64,000 nucleotides of DNA, taken from Pseudomonas xionganensis. Its GTDB lineage: Bacteria; Pseudomonadota; Gammaproteobacteria; Pseudomonadales; Pseudomonadaceae. Shown here in pieces: positions 11,816 to 21,069 of this stretch; position 1 is the stretch's first letter; each line of letters starts with the position of its first letter. The notes beneath the pieces were generated by a model. It was not told the origin of the DNA, did not search any database, and was given only the letters and a program-made list of their open reading frames with translations. The position numbers and the translations under genes are program-made. The stretch is taken from the NCBI RefSeq assembly GCF_009763245.1, contig NZ_WKJZ01000001.1, positions 1,640,180 to 1,704,179 of the forward strand. The letters run 5' to 3'.

Positions 11816-12543
11816 GGCGCATTGCCCTCTGGTGGCTGCTGGCCTTGCCGCTGCTGCCCCTGATTGTGCCTCAGGCCCTGTATACCCGGCGCACGGCTCT
11901 GCGCTTGCCGCCGGCGGCTGGTCTGCCGTATGGCGAAGCCGGGCAGGACTTTGCCGGTCAGCCCCTGCGGTTGTTGCTGGTGGGTGAGTCCACCGTGGCG
12001 GGTGTCGGCGTGGATAACCTGCAGGCGGCTTTGCCCGGGCAGTTGGCCGAAGCGCTGGCCCAGCGTTTGCGGCGCCCGGTGCAGTGGCGGGCCTGCGGTG
12101 AGAATGGCATCACTGCCGGACAGGCCAGTCAGCGCCTTTTGCCGGAGGCTCTGGGTGAGCCGGTGGATCTGGCTCTGTTGGTATTTGGTGTCAATGACAC
12201 CACCGGGCTGAGCTCGCTGCAGCAATGGCAAAAGCCGCTGCAGCTGATGGCGCAGCTGTTGGTGGATGGTGGTGCGCAGGTGGCTTTTAGTGCGGTGCCG
12301 CCGTTGCAGCATTTCCGCGCCTTGCCCTGGTTGCTGCGGCAGGTGCTTGGTGCTCGCGGACGGATTCTGGATCGCAGTCTAGAGAAACTGGCTGATGAGC
12401 TGGGGGTGCAGCATTGCGCGGTTCAGCTGGAGTTTGCCCGCGATTACCTGGCCGCGGATGGCTATCACCCATCGGGGCTGGGCTATCGGGTCTGGGCCGA
12501 GGGATTGGCTGCCCAGCTTACTCTTCCACGCTCTGCTCTTTGA
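11812..12543 (+). CDS. SGNH/GDSL-type hydrolase, membrane-anchored or exported
   Basis: A 243-residue protein with an N-terminal hydrophobic segment ([17 protein letters not shown]). The catalytic blocks are [10 protein letters not shown] (Ser of block I), GENGITAG (block II), FGVNDTT (block III) and [10 protein letters not shown] (Asp-His of block V). Such proteins are esterases, lipases or acyl-modifying hydrolases; the substrate is unknown. The GTG start overlaps the purT stop by four bases, so it is translationally coupled to purT. The 3' end overlaps the convergent CorC-like gene by 26 bases. Confidence 0.83.
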   Translation: MRRIALWWLLALPLLPLIVPQALYTRRTALRLPPAAGLPYGEAGQDFAGQPLRLLLVGESTVAGVGVDNLQAALPGQLAEALAQRLRRPVQWRACGENGITAGQASQRLLPEALGEPVDLALLVFGVNDTTGLSSLQQWQKPLQLMAQLLVDGGAQVAFSAVPPLQHFRALPWLLRQVLGARGRILDRSLEKLADELGVQHCAVQLEFARDYLAADGYHPSGLGYRVWAEGLAAQLTLPRSAL

Positions 12544-13807
12544 GCGCGGATACGCCGGCCTGCCAGACTCGCACGCTTTTCACCCGGTTGCCTGAAGACT
12601 GCAGGATTTCCAGGCGATAGGGGCCGATCTTCAGGCACACCGCACTTTCCGGAATATTTTCCAGCGCTTCGGTGATCAGGCCATTGAGGGTCTTGGGGCC
12701 GTCGCAGGGCAGGTGCCAGTCCAGAGCCTTGTTGATTTCGCGGATATAGGCCGCGCCATCGATGACCTGGGTGCCGTCATCCTGGGGATGGATATCCGGG
12801 CTGCGCAGGCTGCTCTGGTTGCTGAAATCACCGACGATCTCCTCAAGCAGGTCTTCCAGGGTGACCACGCCGATTACATCGCCATACTCGTCGACGACGA
12901 TGCCGATGCGGCGCTTTTCCTTCTGGAAGTTGATCAGCTGGGTCGACAGCGGCGTGCTTTCCGGAACGAAATAGGGCTCATTGCAGGCCGCCAGCAAGGC
13001 GTCCTTGCTCAGTTCGTTATGGGTCAGCAGGCGGGCGATCTGGCGCATATGCACCACGCCTTCGATCTGATTGATGTCGTTGCGAAATACTGGCAGGCGC
13101 GTATGGGTGGTGTTGGTCAGCAGGCTGATGATGCTGTCCAGATCATCGTCCAGATTGATGCCGGTGACCTCATTGCGCGGGATCATGATGTCGTTGACCG
13201 TGACCTGCTCCAGATTGAGGATGCCCAGCAGCATGTCCTGGCGATTCTTCGGCATCCCGGGGCCAGACTCGCGCACTACGCTGCGCAGTTCTTCGGTTGA
13301 CAGGCTGTCATTGCTGCGCTGTGACGGGTCCACACCGAGCAGGCGCAGCAGCCCGCTGCTGATGGCGCTGGTCAGCCACACCACCGGGTAGAGCAGACGT
13401 TGTAGCAGGCTCAGCACTCGGCTGGCGGGGAAGGCCACCAGCTCCGGACGCAGGGCTGCCAGGGTCTTGGGGGTGATTTCGCCAAAGATCAGCACCACGA
13501 TGGTCAGGCCGGCGGTAGCGATGGCGATACCCTTTTCCCCCCAGATATCCACTGCCAGCACAGTGGCGATGGAGGCGGCGAGGATATTGACCACGTTATT
13601 GCCGACCAGAATGGTACCGAGCAGGCGATCGGGGCGGCTGAGCAAGCCACTTACACGCTTGGCGCCCTTGTGCCCCTCCTTGGCCATATGCTTGAGCCGA
13701 TAGCGGTTGAGGCTGAGCATGCCGGTCTCGGAACTTGAGAAAAAGGCCGAACAGAGGATCAGGAAAATCAGCAGACCAAGCAGGTAGCTGGAATGGAGGT
13801 CGTCCAC
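12518..13807 (-). CDS. CNNM/CorC-HlyC family membrane protein with CBS domains
   Basis: A 429-residue protein. The N-terminal DUF21/CNNM membrane domain has several helices in residues 1-160 and the motif SSSETGMLSLN. A CBS pair follows at about 200-330 (DIMIPRNEV, VVDEYGDVIGVVTLED), and a C-terminal CorC_HlyC transporter-associated domain at about 345-425. Relatives are implicated in magnesium or cobalt efflux. It lies just upstream of ffh on the opposite strand with the ypjD-like gene, a conserved pseudomonad arrangement. Confidence 0.9.
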   Translation of the reverse strand: MDDLHSSYLLGLLIFLILCSAFFSSSETGMLSLNRYRLKHMAKEGHKGAKRVSGLLSRPDRLLGTILVGNNVVNILAASIATVLAVDIWGEKGIAIATAGLTIVVLIFGEITPKTLAALRPELVAFPASRVLSLLQRLLYPVVWLTSAISSGLLRLLGVDPSQRSNDSLSTEELRSVVRESGPGMPKNRQDMLLGILNLEQVTVNDIMIPRNEVTGINLDDDLDSIISLLTNTTHTRLPVFRNDINQIEGVVHMRQIARLLTHNELSKDALLAACNEPYFVPESTPLSTQLINFQKEKRRIGIVVDEYGDVIGVVTLEDLLEEIVGDFSNQSSLRSPDIHPQDDGTQVIDGAAYIREINKALDWHLPCDGPKTLNGLITEALENIPESAVCLKIGPYRLEILQSSGNRVKSVRVWQAGVSALKEQSVEE

Positions 13808-13817
13808 GAAAGGGGTC

Positions 13818-14618
13818 TCAGATATGCAGGATGAATTCGCGAACCAGCTTGCTGCCGAAGTAGGCCAGCATCAGCAGACAGAAGCCGGCCAGGGTCCAGC
13901 GAATGGCTTTGTGTCCGCGCCAGCCAAGCTGGTGGCGGCCCCAGAGCAGCACAGCGAAAACGATCCAGGCGAATAGCGAGAGGATGGTCTTGTGTGCCAG
14001 GTGTTGTGCCAGCAGGTCTTCGATAAACAGAGCGCCGGAAAGCAGCGAAAGTGAAAGCAGGGCCCAGCCAGCCCAGAGAAAGCCGAACAGCAGGCTTTCC
14101 ATGGTCTGCAGCGGCGGGAAGTTACGGATCAGTCCGGACGGGTGCTTGTGCTTGAGCTGATGATCCTGCAGCAGCACTAGCAGCGATTGGAATACCGCGA
14201 TGGTCAGCATGCCGTAGGCCGTGATCGACAGCAGGATATGGGCCAGGATGCCGGGGGCTTCGGTGATCGCCCTGGTGGTGCCGCTGGGCATAAACTCGGC
14301 CAGCAGCACCGTCAGGAAGCCCAGGGGGAAAAGCAGCAGGAGCAGGTTCTCCACCGGGATGCGCAGGCAGGCCAGCAGGGTCAGCAGGATCACTGCCGCG
14401 GCAATCAGGCTGGCAGCCTTGAAGAAGTCGAGAACCAGGCCGTTGCCATCGTACATCTGCAGGCACAGGCTGCTGCCATGCAACAACAGGGCAAGGACGC
14501 CGAGAAACAGCAGAAGGTGTTTGTTGCCGAGGCTGCGCTGGCGCAGTTGCAGGCCCTGGTACAGGGTGGCCCCAATATAAAGACCGGCGGCGGCGAGGCT
14601 GGGTAGCAGAGGCTGCAT
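13818..14618 (-). CDS. CcsA/YpjD-like cytochrome c assembly family membrane protein
   Basis: A 266-residue integral membrane protein with about eight hydrophobic helices. The segment from HILLSITAYGMLTIA through HKTILSLFAWIVFAVLLWGRHQLGWRG matches the CcsA/YpjD branch, with conserved His residues. Related CcsA/CcmC proteins handle haem during cytochrome c maturation. The role of the stand-alone YpjD form is not well established. It is ten bases upstream of the CorC-like gene on the same strand and divergent from ffh. Confidence 0.87.
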   Translation of the reverse strand: MQPLLPSLAAAGLYIGATLYQGLQLRQRSLGNKHLLLFLGVLALLLHGSSLCLQMYDGNGLVLDFFKAASLIAAAVILLTLLACLRIPVENLLLLLFPLGFLTVLLAEFMPSGTTRAITEAPGILAHILLSITAYGMLTIAVFQSLLVLLQDHQLKHKHPSGLIRNFPPLQTMESLLFGFLWAGWALLSLSLLSGALFIEDLLAQHLAHKTILSLFAWIVFAVLLWGRHQLGWRGHKAIRWTLAGFCLLMLAYFGSKLVREFILHI

Positions 14619-14765
14619 AAATCCTTGTCAAGCAAACCTGAAAGGCGCTCAGTGTGGCATACAACCGCTGCCCCACGAAAGCGTTGGCCGCCTGCGCTCG
14701 ACTCGGGGCTTGGGCAGTTGCTGGTCGGGGCGATAAAGAGCAGTCAATGGTGCGGCAGTCTTGGG

Positions 14766-14771
14766 TATAAT
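14766..14771 (+). promoter_or_regulatory. Candidate -10 element for ffh
   Basis: A perfect TATAAT lies 55 bases upstream of the ffh start, in the divergent region with the ypjD-like gene. A -35 match at the right distance (GTCAAT at 14743-14748) is weak. Confidence 0.4.
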
Positions 14772-14825
14772 CGGCGGCCTGTTGCAAGCCCACCCTCGGC
14801 TCCGGAGAGCCTGTAAGGAACGTGC

Positions 14826-16199
14826 ATGTTCGAAAATCTGACTGATCGTCTCTCGCAGACGCTGCGCAATGTCACTGGCAAGGCCAAGTTGACCGAAGAC
14901 AACATCAAGGACACCTTGCGTGAAGTGCGCATGGCCTTGCTGGAGGCCGACGTTGCGTTGCCGGTGGTCAAGGACTTCGTCAACAAGGTCAAGGAGCGGG
15001 CCGTCGGTGTCGAGGTGTCGAAGAGCCTGACTCCGGGGCAGGCTTTTGTGAAGGTCGTGCGCGCCGAGCTGGAAGAGCTGATGGGTGCGGCCAACGAAGA
15101 CCTGGCGCTGAATGCCGCGCCGCCAGCCGTGGTGCTGATGGCGGGTCTGCAGGGCGCCGGTAAGACCACCACCGTGGGCAAGCTGGCGCGCTTCCTCAAG
15201 GAGCGCAAGAAGAAGAGCGTGCTGGTGGTGTCGGCTGACGTTTATCGCCCGGCGGCGATCAAGCAGCTGGAAACCCTGGCGGCTGATATTGGTGTGACCT
15301 TCTTCCCTTCCGATATCAGCCAGAAGCCGGTGGCCATTGCCGAGGCCGCGATCAAGGAAGCCAAGCTCAAGTTTATTGATGTGGTGCTGGTCGATACCGC
15401 CGGTCGCCTGGCCATTGATGCGCAGATGATGGCCGAGATCCAGGCCCTGCACGCGGCGATCAAACCGGTGGAAACCCTGTTCGTGGTCGATGCCATGACC
15501 GGCCAGGACGCCGCCAATACGGCCAAGGCCTTCAATGATGCCCTGCCGCTGACTGGCGTGGTGCTGACCAAGGTCGATGGTGATGCTCGTGGCGGTGCGG
15601 CCTTGTCGGTGCGGCATATCACCGGCAAGCCAATCAAGTTTATCGGCATGGGTGAGAAGACCGAGGCCCTGGAGCCTTTCCATCCCGACCGAATCGCCTC
15701 GCGCATCCTCGGTATGGGTGACGTGCTCAGCCTGATCGAGCAGGCCGAGCAGACCCTGGACCGGGAAAAGGCCGAGAAGCTCACCAAGAAGCTGAAGAAG
15801 GGCAAGGGCTTCGACCTGGAAGACTTCCGTGATCAGCTGCAGCAGATGAAGAACATGGGCGGCCTGGGCGGCCTGATGGACAAGCTGCCGCAACTGGGTG
15901 GTGTCAATCTGGCGCAGATGGGCAATGCCCAGGGTGCGGCAGAGAAGCAGTTCAAGCAGATGGAGGCCATCATCAACTCCATGACCCCGGCCGAGCGTCG
16001 CGATCCGGAAATCATCAGCGGTTCGCGCAAACGCCGTATCGCCATGGGCTCCGGCACCCAGGTGCAGGACATCGGGCGGCTGATCAAGCAGCACAAGCAG
16101 ATGCAGAAGATGATGAAGAAATTCACCGCCAAAGGCGGTATGGCCAAGATGATGCGCGGTCTTGGCGGCATGATGCCGGGCGGTTTGCCCAAGATGTAG
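14826..16199 (+). CDS. ffh: Signal recognition particle GTPase Ffh
   Basis: Protein component of the signal recognition particle. It binds signal sequences and 4.5S RNA and docks ribosomes to FtsY at the membrane. The 457-residue protein has an N-terminal helical N domain, a G domain with GLQGAGKTTTVGK, DTAGRL and TKVDGD, and a Met-rich C-terminal M domain ending GGMMPGGLPKM. It is followed by the rpsP operon, as in many gammaproteobacteria. Confidence 0.97.
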   Translation: MFENLTDRLSQTLRNVTGKAKLTEDNIKDTLREVRMALLEADVALPVVKDFVNKVKERAVGVEVSKSLTPGQAFVKVVRAELEELMGAANEDLALNAAPPAVVLMAGLQGAGKTTTVGKLARFLKERKKKSVLVVSADVYRPAAIKQLETLAADIGVTFFPSDISQKPVAIAEAAIKEAKLKFIDVVLVDTAGRLAIDAQMMAEIQALHAAIKPVETLFVVDAMTGQDAANTAKAFNDALPLTGVVLTKVDGDARGGAALSVRHITGKPIKFIGMGEKTEALEPFHPDRIASRILGMGDVLSLIEQAEQTLDREKAEKLTKKLKKGKGFDLEDFRDQLQQMKNMGGLGGLMDKLPQLGGVNLAQMGNAQGAAEKQFKQMEAIINSMTPAERRDPEIISGSRKRRIAMGSGTQVQDIGRLIKQHKQMQKMMKKFTAKGGMAKMMRGLGGMMPGGLPKM

Positions 16200-16285
16200 G
16201 CAGTAGTGACAGGCTCTGCAGGCAGCGATAGCTGGTCCGGCAGGCTTGTCGCAGGCAGTAACGACCGGCGGCTTGAAAAAGAGAT

Positions 16286-16313
16286 TTGCAAAAAGCCGGA
16301 TAATCCTTAGAAT
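16286..16313 (+). promoter_or_regulatory. Candidate sigma70 promoter of the rpsP operon
   Basis: TTGCAA (16286-16291), a 16-base spacer and TAGAAT (16308-16313) lie about 75 bases upstream of rpsP in the ffh-rpsP gap. A second pairing, TTGAAA at 16273 with GATAAT at 16299, has too long a spacer. Confidence 0.5.
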
Positions 16314-16386
16314 ATGCGGCCTTTCGGGCCTAGTGCCCTATGCGTGCATTTCAGTTTTGCAGCACCGACTACAGGAACGAAGTTCA

Positions 16387-16638
16387 ATGGTAACCATCCG
16401 TCTTGCCCGTGGCGGCTCCAAGAAGCGCCCTTTCTATCACCTGACTGTGACCAACAGCCGCAACGCGCGCGATGGCCGCTTTGTTGAGCGTGTAGGTTTC
16501 TTCAACCCGGTTGCTTCGGGTAACGAGATCAAGCTGTCCGTCAACCAGGAGCGTGTTGCTTACTGGTTGGGTCAGGGTGCACAGCCGTCTGAGCGCGTTG
16601 CTCAGCTGCTGAAGGAATCTGCCAAGGCTGCTGCCTAA
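16387..16638 (+). CDS. rpsP: 30S ribosomal protein S16
   Basis: Small-subunit protein needed for 30S assembly. The 83-residue protein starts [20 protein letters not shown], the hallmark S16 N terminus. The start at 16387 is chosen over an in-frame start at 16246 because S16 begins exactly there. It is the first gene of rpsP-rimM-trmD-rplS, with eight bases to rimM. Confidence 0.98.
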   Translation: MVTIRLARGGSKKRPFYHLTVTNSRNARDGRFVERVGFFNPVASGNEIKLSVNQERVAYWLGQGAQPSERVAQLLKESAKAAA

Positions 16639-16646
16639 GCAAATTT

Positions 16647-17183
16647 ATGAGCACGATGCCCGCTCCCGCCGAGGACCTTGTGGTACTCGGCAAGATTGTT
16701 TCGGTGCATGGCATCAAGGGTGAGGTCAAGGTCTATTCCTTTACCGATCCCATTACCAATGTGCTCGATTACCGCCGTTGGACGCTCAAGCGTGACAACG
16801 AGGTAAAGCAGGTCGATGTAGCCAGTGGGCGCTTGCAGGGCAAGGTTCTGGTGGCAAAGCTCAAGGGGCTTGATGATCGCGAGGTGGCGCGTACGTTCGC
16901 CGGTTTCGAGATATGTGTGCCCCGCAGCGAGCTGCCGGAGCTCAGCGATGACGAGTTCTACTGGTATCAGTTGGAAGGTCTGAAGGTCATTGACCAGGCG
17001 GGGCAGTTGCTCGGCAAGGTCGATCATCTGTTTGAGACCGGTGCCAACGATGTGATGGTGGTCAAACCCTGCGCTGACAGCCTGGATGATCGCGAGCGCT
17101 TGTTGCCCTATACGGCGCAGTGCGTGCTTGCAATCGACCTGGCCGCCGGCGAGATGCAGGTGGACTGGGATGCGGACTTCTAA
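16647..17183 (+). CDS. rimM: Ribosome maturation factor RimM
   Basis: Assists late 30S assembly around the 3' domain and S19. The 178-residue protein has an N-terminal RimM domain ([21 protein letters not shown], split as [11 protein letters not shown] and KGEVKVYSF) and a C-terminal PRC barrel ([24 protein letters not shown] region). It is second in the operon; trmD begins five bases after its stop. Confidence 0.97.
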   Translation: MSTMPAPAEDLVVLGKIVSVHGIKGEVKVYSFTDPITNVLDYRRWTLKRDNEVKQVDVASGRLQGKVLVAKLKGLDDREVARTFAGFEICVPRSELPELSDDEFYWYQLEGLKVIDQAGQLLGKVDHLFETGANDVMVVKPCADSLDDRERLLPYTAQCVLAIDLAAGEMQVDWDADF

Positions 17184-17188
17184 GCCTG

Positions 17189-17941
17189 ATGCCAAATCTG
17201 CGCGTTGAAGTCATTACGCTGTTCCCGGAAATGTTTGCCGCCATCAGTGATTACGGCATCACCAGTCGAGCGGTGAAGCAGGGGTTGTTGCAACTGACCT
17301 GCTGGAATCCGCGCAGCTACACCACGGATCGGCACCACACAGTGGATGATCGACCCTTTGGTGGTGGCCCCGGCATGGTGATGAAGATCAAACCGCTGGA
17401 AGACGCTTTGCTCGATGCAAAGCAGGCAACCGGTGGTGCGGCCAAGGTGATCTACCTGTCGCCGCAGGGTCGTCAGCTGAAGCAGTCAGCCGTACGCGAA
17501 CTGGCCAGTGAGGAAGCTTTGATCCTGATTGCCGGCCGCTACGAAGGTATTGATGAGCGCTTTATTCAGGCGCATGTCGATGAAGAATGGTCGATCGGGG
17601 ATTACGTCCTGTCCGGCGGTGAGCTGCCGGCCATGGTGCTGATCGATGCGGTAACGCGCCTTTTGCCTGGTGCATTGGGTCATGCAGACTCGGCCGAGGA
17701 GGACTCCTTTACGGATGGCCTGCTCGACTGCCCGCACTACACCCGCCCGGAGGTGTATGCGGATAAACGTGTTCCAGCCGTGTTGCTTAGTGGCAACCAT
17801 GAACACATCCGGCGCTGGCGTTTGCAGCAGTCCCTTGGTCGGACCTGGGAACGTCGCGCTGATCTTCTGGATAGCCGCTCGCTTTCTGGAGAAGAGAAGA
17901 AGCTGCTGGAGGAATACATCCGCCAGCGGGACGATAGTTAA
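17189..17941 (+). CDS. trmD: tRNA (guanine-N1)-methyltransferase TrmD
   Basis: Methylates G37 of tRNAs with SAM, preventing frameshifting. The 250-residue protein begins [16 protein letters not shown]. The SPOUT trefoil-knot signature is present ([25 protein letters not shown]). The frame is open from 17120 inside rimM, but family length and the conserved N terminus fix the start at 17189. Confidence 0.97.
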   Translation: MPNLRVEVITLFPEMFAAISDYGITSRAVKQGLLQLTCWNPRSYTTDRHHTVDDRPFGGGPGMVMKIKPLEDALLDAKQATGGAAKVIYLSPQGRQLKQSAVRELASEEALILIAGRYEGIDERFIQAHVDEEWSIGDYVLSGGELPAMVLIDAVTRLLPGALGHADSAEEDSFTDGLLDCPHYTRPEVYADKRVPAVLLSGNHEHIRRWRLQQSLGRTWERRADLLDSRSLSGEEKKLLEEYIRQRDDS

Positions 17942-17983
17942 TGTATCGATGATAGGCCGGTGGCTTGTCTTTAGGAGCGCAGC

Positions 17984-18334
17984 ATGACCAACAAAATCAT
18001 TCAGCAGATCGAAGCTGAGCAGATGAGCAAAGAGATCCCGACTTTTGCCCCCGGCGACACCGTTGTCGTTCAGGTGAAGGTAAAGGAAGGTGACCGTCAG
18101 CGTCTGCAGGCCTTCGAAGGCGTGGTAATCGCCAAGCGTAACCGTGGTCTGAACAGTGCCTTCACTGTACGCAAGATCTCCAACGGTGTTGGCGTTGAAC
18201 GTACCTTCCAGACCTACAGCCCGCTGGTTGACAGCCTGGCCGTCAAGCGTCGCGGTGACGTGCGTAAAGCCAAGCTGTACTACCTGCGTGACCTGTCCGG
18301 TAAGGCAGCACGTATCAAGGAAAAACTCGGCTAA
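17984..18334 (+). CDS. rplS: 50S ribosomal protein L19
   Basis: Large-subunit protein at the 30S-50S interface. The 116-residue protein has typical segments ([20 protein letters not shown], and [13 protein letters not shown]). It is last in the operon, 42 bases after trmD, with a GGAG ribosome site and a strong hairpin terminator behind it. Confidence 0.98.
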   Translation: MTNKIIQQIEAEQMSKEIPTFAPGDTVVVQVKVKEGDRQRLQAFEGVVIAKRNRGLNSAFTVRKISNGVGVERTFQTYSPLVDSLAVKRRGDVRKAKLYYLRDLSGKAARIKEKLG

Positions 18335-18351
18335 TAGCGGGTTTTATCCAA

Positions 18352-18382
18352 AGAAAAGCAGCCCTCGGGCTGCTTTTCTCGT
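18352..18382 (+). terminator. Rho-independent terminator after rplS
   Basis: A near-perfect palindrome, AGAAAAGCAGCCC-TC-GGGCTGCTTTTCT, closes with a T-rich arm 18 bases after the rplS stop. Because the arms are A- and T-rich it may also serve the convergent gene at 18403. Confidence 0.85.
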
Positions 18383-18402
18383 TTCTGGGCCTTTGTTGCG
18401 GA

Positions 18403-19077
18403 TTATTTGTGCATGCTGATCTTCAGCGAGGCCTGGGACAGATCGATATCGTGCAGGCTCAGGCTGCCAAAGCTTTGCCCGGGAGCGGCGCCGGCGACGC
18501 GAATATTGTCAAAACGCAGTTCGCCGATGGAGCTGGGCAGGCGCACGTTGACCGAGCCATCCGCATTGATCACCGAGCTGAGGTTCTGGGTGTCGTAGTG
18601 CACGTCCTTGAGCGAGGTTTCCGCCTCCAGGCTGTCCAGCACCGGCAGCAGCAGTTTCGACAGCTGTTTGACCGTGCTCAGGCCATCGCCGCTCTCGGCT
18701 TGCAGGAACAGGGCGGGCAGGCTGTCTTCCAGGCCCTGGGCGGAGACATCGCGCAGTTCGATTTCAGACAGCGCCTGCATGCCAGGCGGGTCGATGTTCT
18801 GGCTGGCGACACTGTCCAGCTCCAGGCGCTGATTGGCCAGTATCGGCTGGAAGGGCAGCATCAGCGCGGCCACCAAGGTGGCAGCCAGGCGCAGATTGGT
18901 CTGCTTGCGCAGGGCCTTGTGCAGCTGGCGCTCGGTCAGGCAGCCCTGTTCGATGAGGATTTCGCCCAGGCGTTTGTGCCCGGTGAGCTGCAGTTTTATC
19001 GCCTCATCCAGCTGTTGGCGGGTGATCAAGCCCTTGTTGATCAGGATCTGACCGAGGCGGGAGTGCTGTTGGGACAT
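18403..19077 (-). CDS. MshEN (c-di-GMP-binding) domain protein with one membrane helix and an extracytoplasmic domain
   Basis: A 224-residue protein from the ATG at 19077 (an in-frame start at 19113 adds 12 residues). Residues 7-30 and 36-59 are two 24-residue motifs of the pattern RLGxxLxxxG...L...LxxQ with a five-residue spacer, which is the MshEN c-di-GMP-binding module known from secretion and pilus ATPases. Here no ATPase follows. Instead a hydrophobic segment (about 63-82) leads to a region with ELDSVASQ and MQALSEIELRDVSAQ, similar to putative pilus-associated or secreted proteins. I infer a cytoplasmic c-di-GMP sensor with an outward-facing domain. It lies between rplS and xerD. Confidence 0.75.
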   Translation of the reverse strand: MSQQHSRLGQILINKGLITRQQLDEAIKLQLTGHKRLGEILIEQGCLTERQLHKALRKQTNLRLAATLVAALMLPFQPILANQRLELDSVASQNIDPPGMQALSEIELRDVSAQGLEDSLPALFLQAESGDGLSTVKQLSKLLLPVLDSLEAETSLKDVHYDTQNLSSVINADGSVNVRLPSSIGELRFDNIRVAGAAPGQSFGSLSLHDIDLSQASLKISMHK

Positions 19078-19239
19078 GGGCTGGGCCTGTTTTCGGATAG
19101 TGGCGTGATGCAATCATGGCGTGTGAGTGCGGGTCTGTCACCGACCATAAGATAGGGTGACAGGCTTTTTCCGCTGCTCGCTTGGCCTGGCCTCCAGGCT
19201 TGTGGAAACTAGTGCCTCTGCTTCTATAAGGTTTAGTCG

Positions 19240-20136
19240 ATGTCTGCTGTCGAGCACCCCCTGATCGAACGTTTTGTCGAGACCTTGTGGTTGGAGAAGG
19301 GTTTGTCGGCTCATACCCGCACGGCTTATCGGAGTGACCTGGAGCTGTTCAATGGCTGGTTGCAGGCCCGTGACCTGCAGCTGGATGCCGTGGGGCGTGA
19401 GCTGATCCTTGATCATCTGGCCTGGCGCCTGAACCAGGGTTACAAGGCCCGTTCCACGGCGCGCCTGCTGTCCGGTTTGCGGGGTTTCTACCGCTTTCTG
19501 CTGCGCGAAGGACTGATCGGGCGCGATCCGACCCTGCAGGTGGAGCTGCCGCAGCTGGGTCGGCCCTTGCCAAAATCACTGTCCGAGGCGGATGTCGAGG
19601 CGCTGCTGGCGGCGCCGGACCTGGATGATCCGGTCGGTCTGCGCGACCGCGCCATGCTCGAAGTGCTGTATGCCTGTGGCCTGCGGGTCACGGAGTTGAT
19701 CAGCCTGACCCTGGAGCAGGTCAATCTGCGCCAGGGCGTGTTGCGGGTGTTCGGCAAGGGCAGCAAGGAACGCCTGGTTCCGCTTGGCGAGGAGGCGCTT
19801 GCCTGGATCGAGCGCTACAGCAGGGAGGCGCGGCCGTTTCTCCTGGATGGCCGGCCCAGTGATGTACTGTTCCCCAGTCTGCGCGGGGTGCAGATGACCC
19901 GCCAGACCTTCTGGCACCGGATCAAACATCAGGCCCAGGTCGCGGGTATCGGCAAGAGTCTGTCCCCCCATACCCTGCGCCACGCGTTCGCCACCCACCT
20001 GCTCAACCATGGCGCCGATTTGCGCGTGGTGCAGATGCTGCTGGGCCATAGCGACCTGTCGACCACGCAGATCTATACCCATGTCGCCCGGGCGCGTTTG
20101 CAGGCGCTGCATGCCGAGCACCATCCGCGCGGCTGA
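19240..20136 (+). CDS. xerD: Tyrosine recombinase XerD
   Basis: Resolves chromosome dimers with XerC at dif, under FtsK control. The 298-residue protein has the N-terminal SAM-like DNA-binding domain and a catalytic domain with Arg 149, Lys 173, His 244, Arg 247, His 270 and the nucleophile Tyr 279 (TTQIYTHVA). The motif SPHTLRHAFATHLLNHGADL is characteristic of XerC/D. Its position before dsbC, hom and thrC matches the xerD locus of pseudomonads rather than xerC. Confidence 0.95.
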   Translation: MSAVEHPLIERFVETLWLEKGLSAHTRTAYRSDLELFNGWLQARDLQLDAVGRELILDHLAWRLNQGYKARSTARLLSGLRGFYRFLLREGLIGRDPTLQVELPQLGRPLPKSLSEADVEALLAAPDLDDPVGLRDRAMLEVLYACGLRVTELISLTLEQVNLRQGVLRVFGKGSKERLVPLGEEALAWIERYSREARPFLLDGRPSDVLFPSLRGVQMTRQTFWHRIKHQAQVAGIGKSLSPHTLRHAFATHLLNHGADLRVVQMLLGHSDLSTTQIYTHVARARLQALHAEHHPRG

Positions 20137-20230
20137 GAACGCCGCCTGGCCTGCCGTGGTCGGTGTATCGGGGGCTTCTATGGTAGGCTGTGTGCATCTC
20201 TACCCAGTGTGTCTTTTGACGGGAGTTTCC

Positions 20231-20956
20231 ATGCGTTTAACTCGCCTTTTTGCGGCTATCACTCTTGGTCTGTCCTGTGCTGCAGCCGTGGCCGAGGACG
20301 CGGATCAGGCCATTCGCCAGACCCTCAAGGCCATCCAGGCCGATCTGCCGGTTGAAGCGATCGCCGAGAGCCCGATGCCGGGGGTCTATCAGGTGCAGCT
20401 GGAAGGTGGGCGCCAGCTCTACGCCAGTGGTGACGGTCAGTTCCTGATGCAGGGCTATCTGTTCCAGATCAAGGACGGCAAGGCGGTCAACCTGACCGAG
20501 CAGGCGGAGAGCCAGGGCGTGGCCAAGACCATCGATGCCATTCCGGCTTCCGAGATGGTGGTGTTTGCCGGCAAGGAATCCAAGACCCATATCACCGTGT
20601 TCACCGATACCGATTGTGGCTATTGCCAGAAGCTGCACAGCGAGGTGCCTGAGCTCAATCGTCTCGGGGTTGAGGTGCGTTACCTGGCGTTTCCGCGTCA
20701 GGGCCTGAACGCCCCGGCCGCCAAGGAGCTGACCAGTGTCTGGTGTGCCAAGGACAAGCAGCAGGCCATGAACCTGGCCAAGACTCGTCAGCCGGTGCCG
20801 GATGCCCAATGCGACAACCCGGTGGCCAAGCAGTACGCCCTGGGCCAGATGATCGGTGTCACCGGTACTCCGGCGATTGTGCTGGCCAATGGCAAGATCA
20901 TCCCGGGTTATCAGCCGGCGCCGCAGCTGGCCAAGATTGCCCTGGAGTCCAAGTGA
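20231..20956 (+). CDS. dsbC: Periplasmic disulfide isomerase DsbC
   Basis: Corrects wrong disulfides in periplasmic proteins, kept reduced by DsbD. The 241-residue protein has a signal peptide (residues 1-21, CAAAVA end), an N-terminal dimerisation domain, and a thioredoxin fold with the active site CGYC at 129-132 and the cis-Pro loop VTGTPAIV. The ATG at 20231 follows GGGAG and starts the signal peptide; the open frame upstream overlaps xerD. Confidence 0.95.
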   Translation: MRLTRLFAAITLGLSCAAAVAEDADQAIRQTLKAIQADLPVEAIAESPMPGVYQVQLEGGRQLYASGDGQFLMQGYLFQIKDGKAVNLTEQAESQGVAKTIDAIPASEMVVFAGKESKTHITVFTDTDCGYCQKLHSEVPELNRLGVEVRYLAFPRQGLNAPAAKELTSVWCAKDKQQAMNLAKTRQPVPDAQCDNPVAKQYALGQMIGVTGTPAIVLANGKIIPGYQPAPQLAKIALESK

Positions 20957-20987
20957 TCCGAGCCGTCTAGCGGATTGACTAATAAAC

Positions 20988-21015
20988 AGCCGCTTCGTAT
21001 GGTGCGGCTCTTTTT
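20988..21015 (+). terminator. Terminator after dsbC
   Basis: AGCCGC and GCGGCT arms with a ten-base loop are followed by CTTTTT, 32 bases after dsbC. Confidence 0.6.
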
Positions 21016-21017
21016 CT

Positions 21018-21044
21018 ACGGCCGGAGCTTGCTCCGGCCGTTTT
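21018..21044 (+). terminator. Second hairpin between dsbC and hom
   Basis: A perfect 11-base-arm palindrome (ACGGCCGGAGC, then TT, then GCTCCGGCCGT) is followed by TTT. It sits 25 bases before the hom start, so it could be a tandem terminator or a leader hairpin. Confidence 0.5.
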
Positions 21045-21069
21045 ATGCAGTGCAGATGGGGAGTTCAGT

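Noticed and set aside
16246..16386. N-terminal extension of rpsP from the in-frame start at 16246
   Set aside because: S16 has a fixed conserved N terminus at [10 protein letters not shown], and the extension covers the likely promoter.
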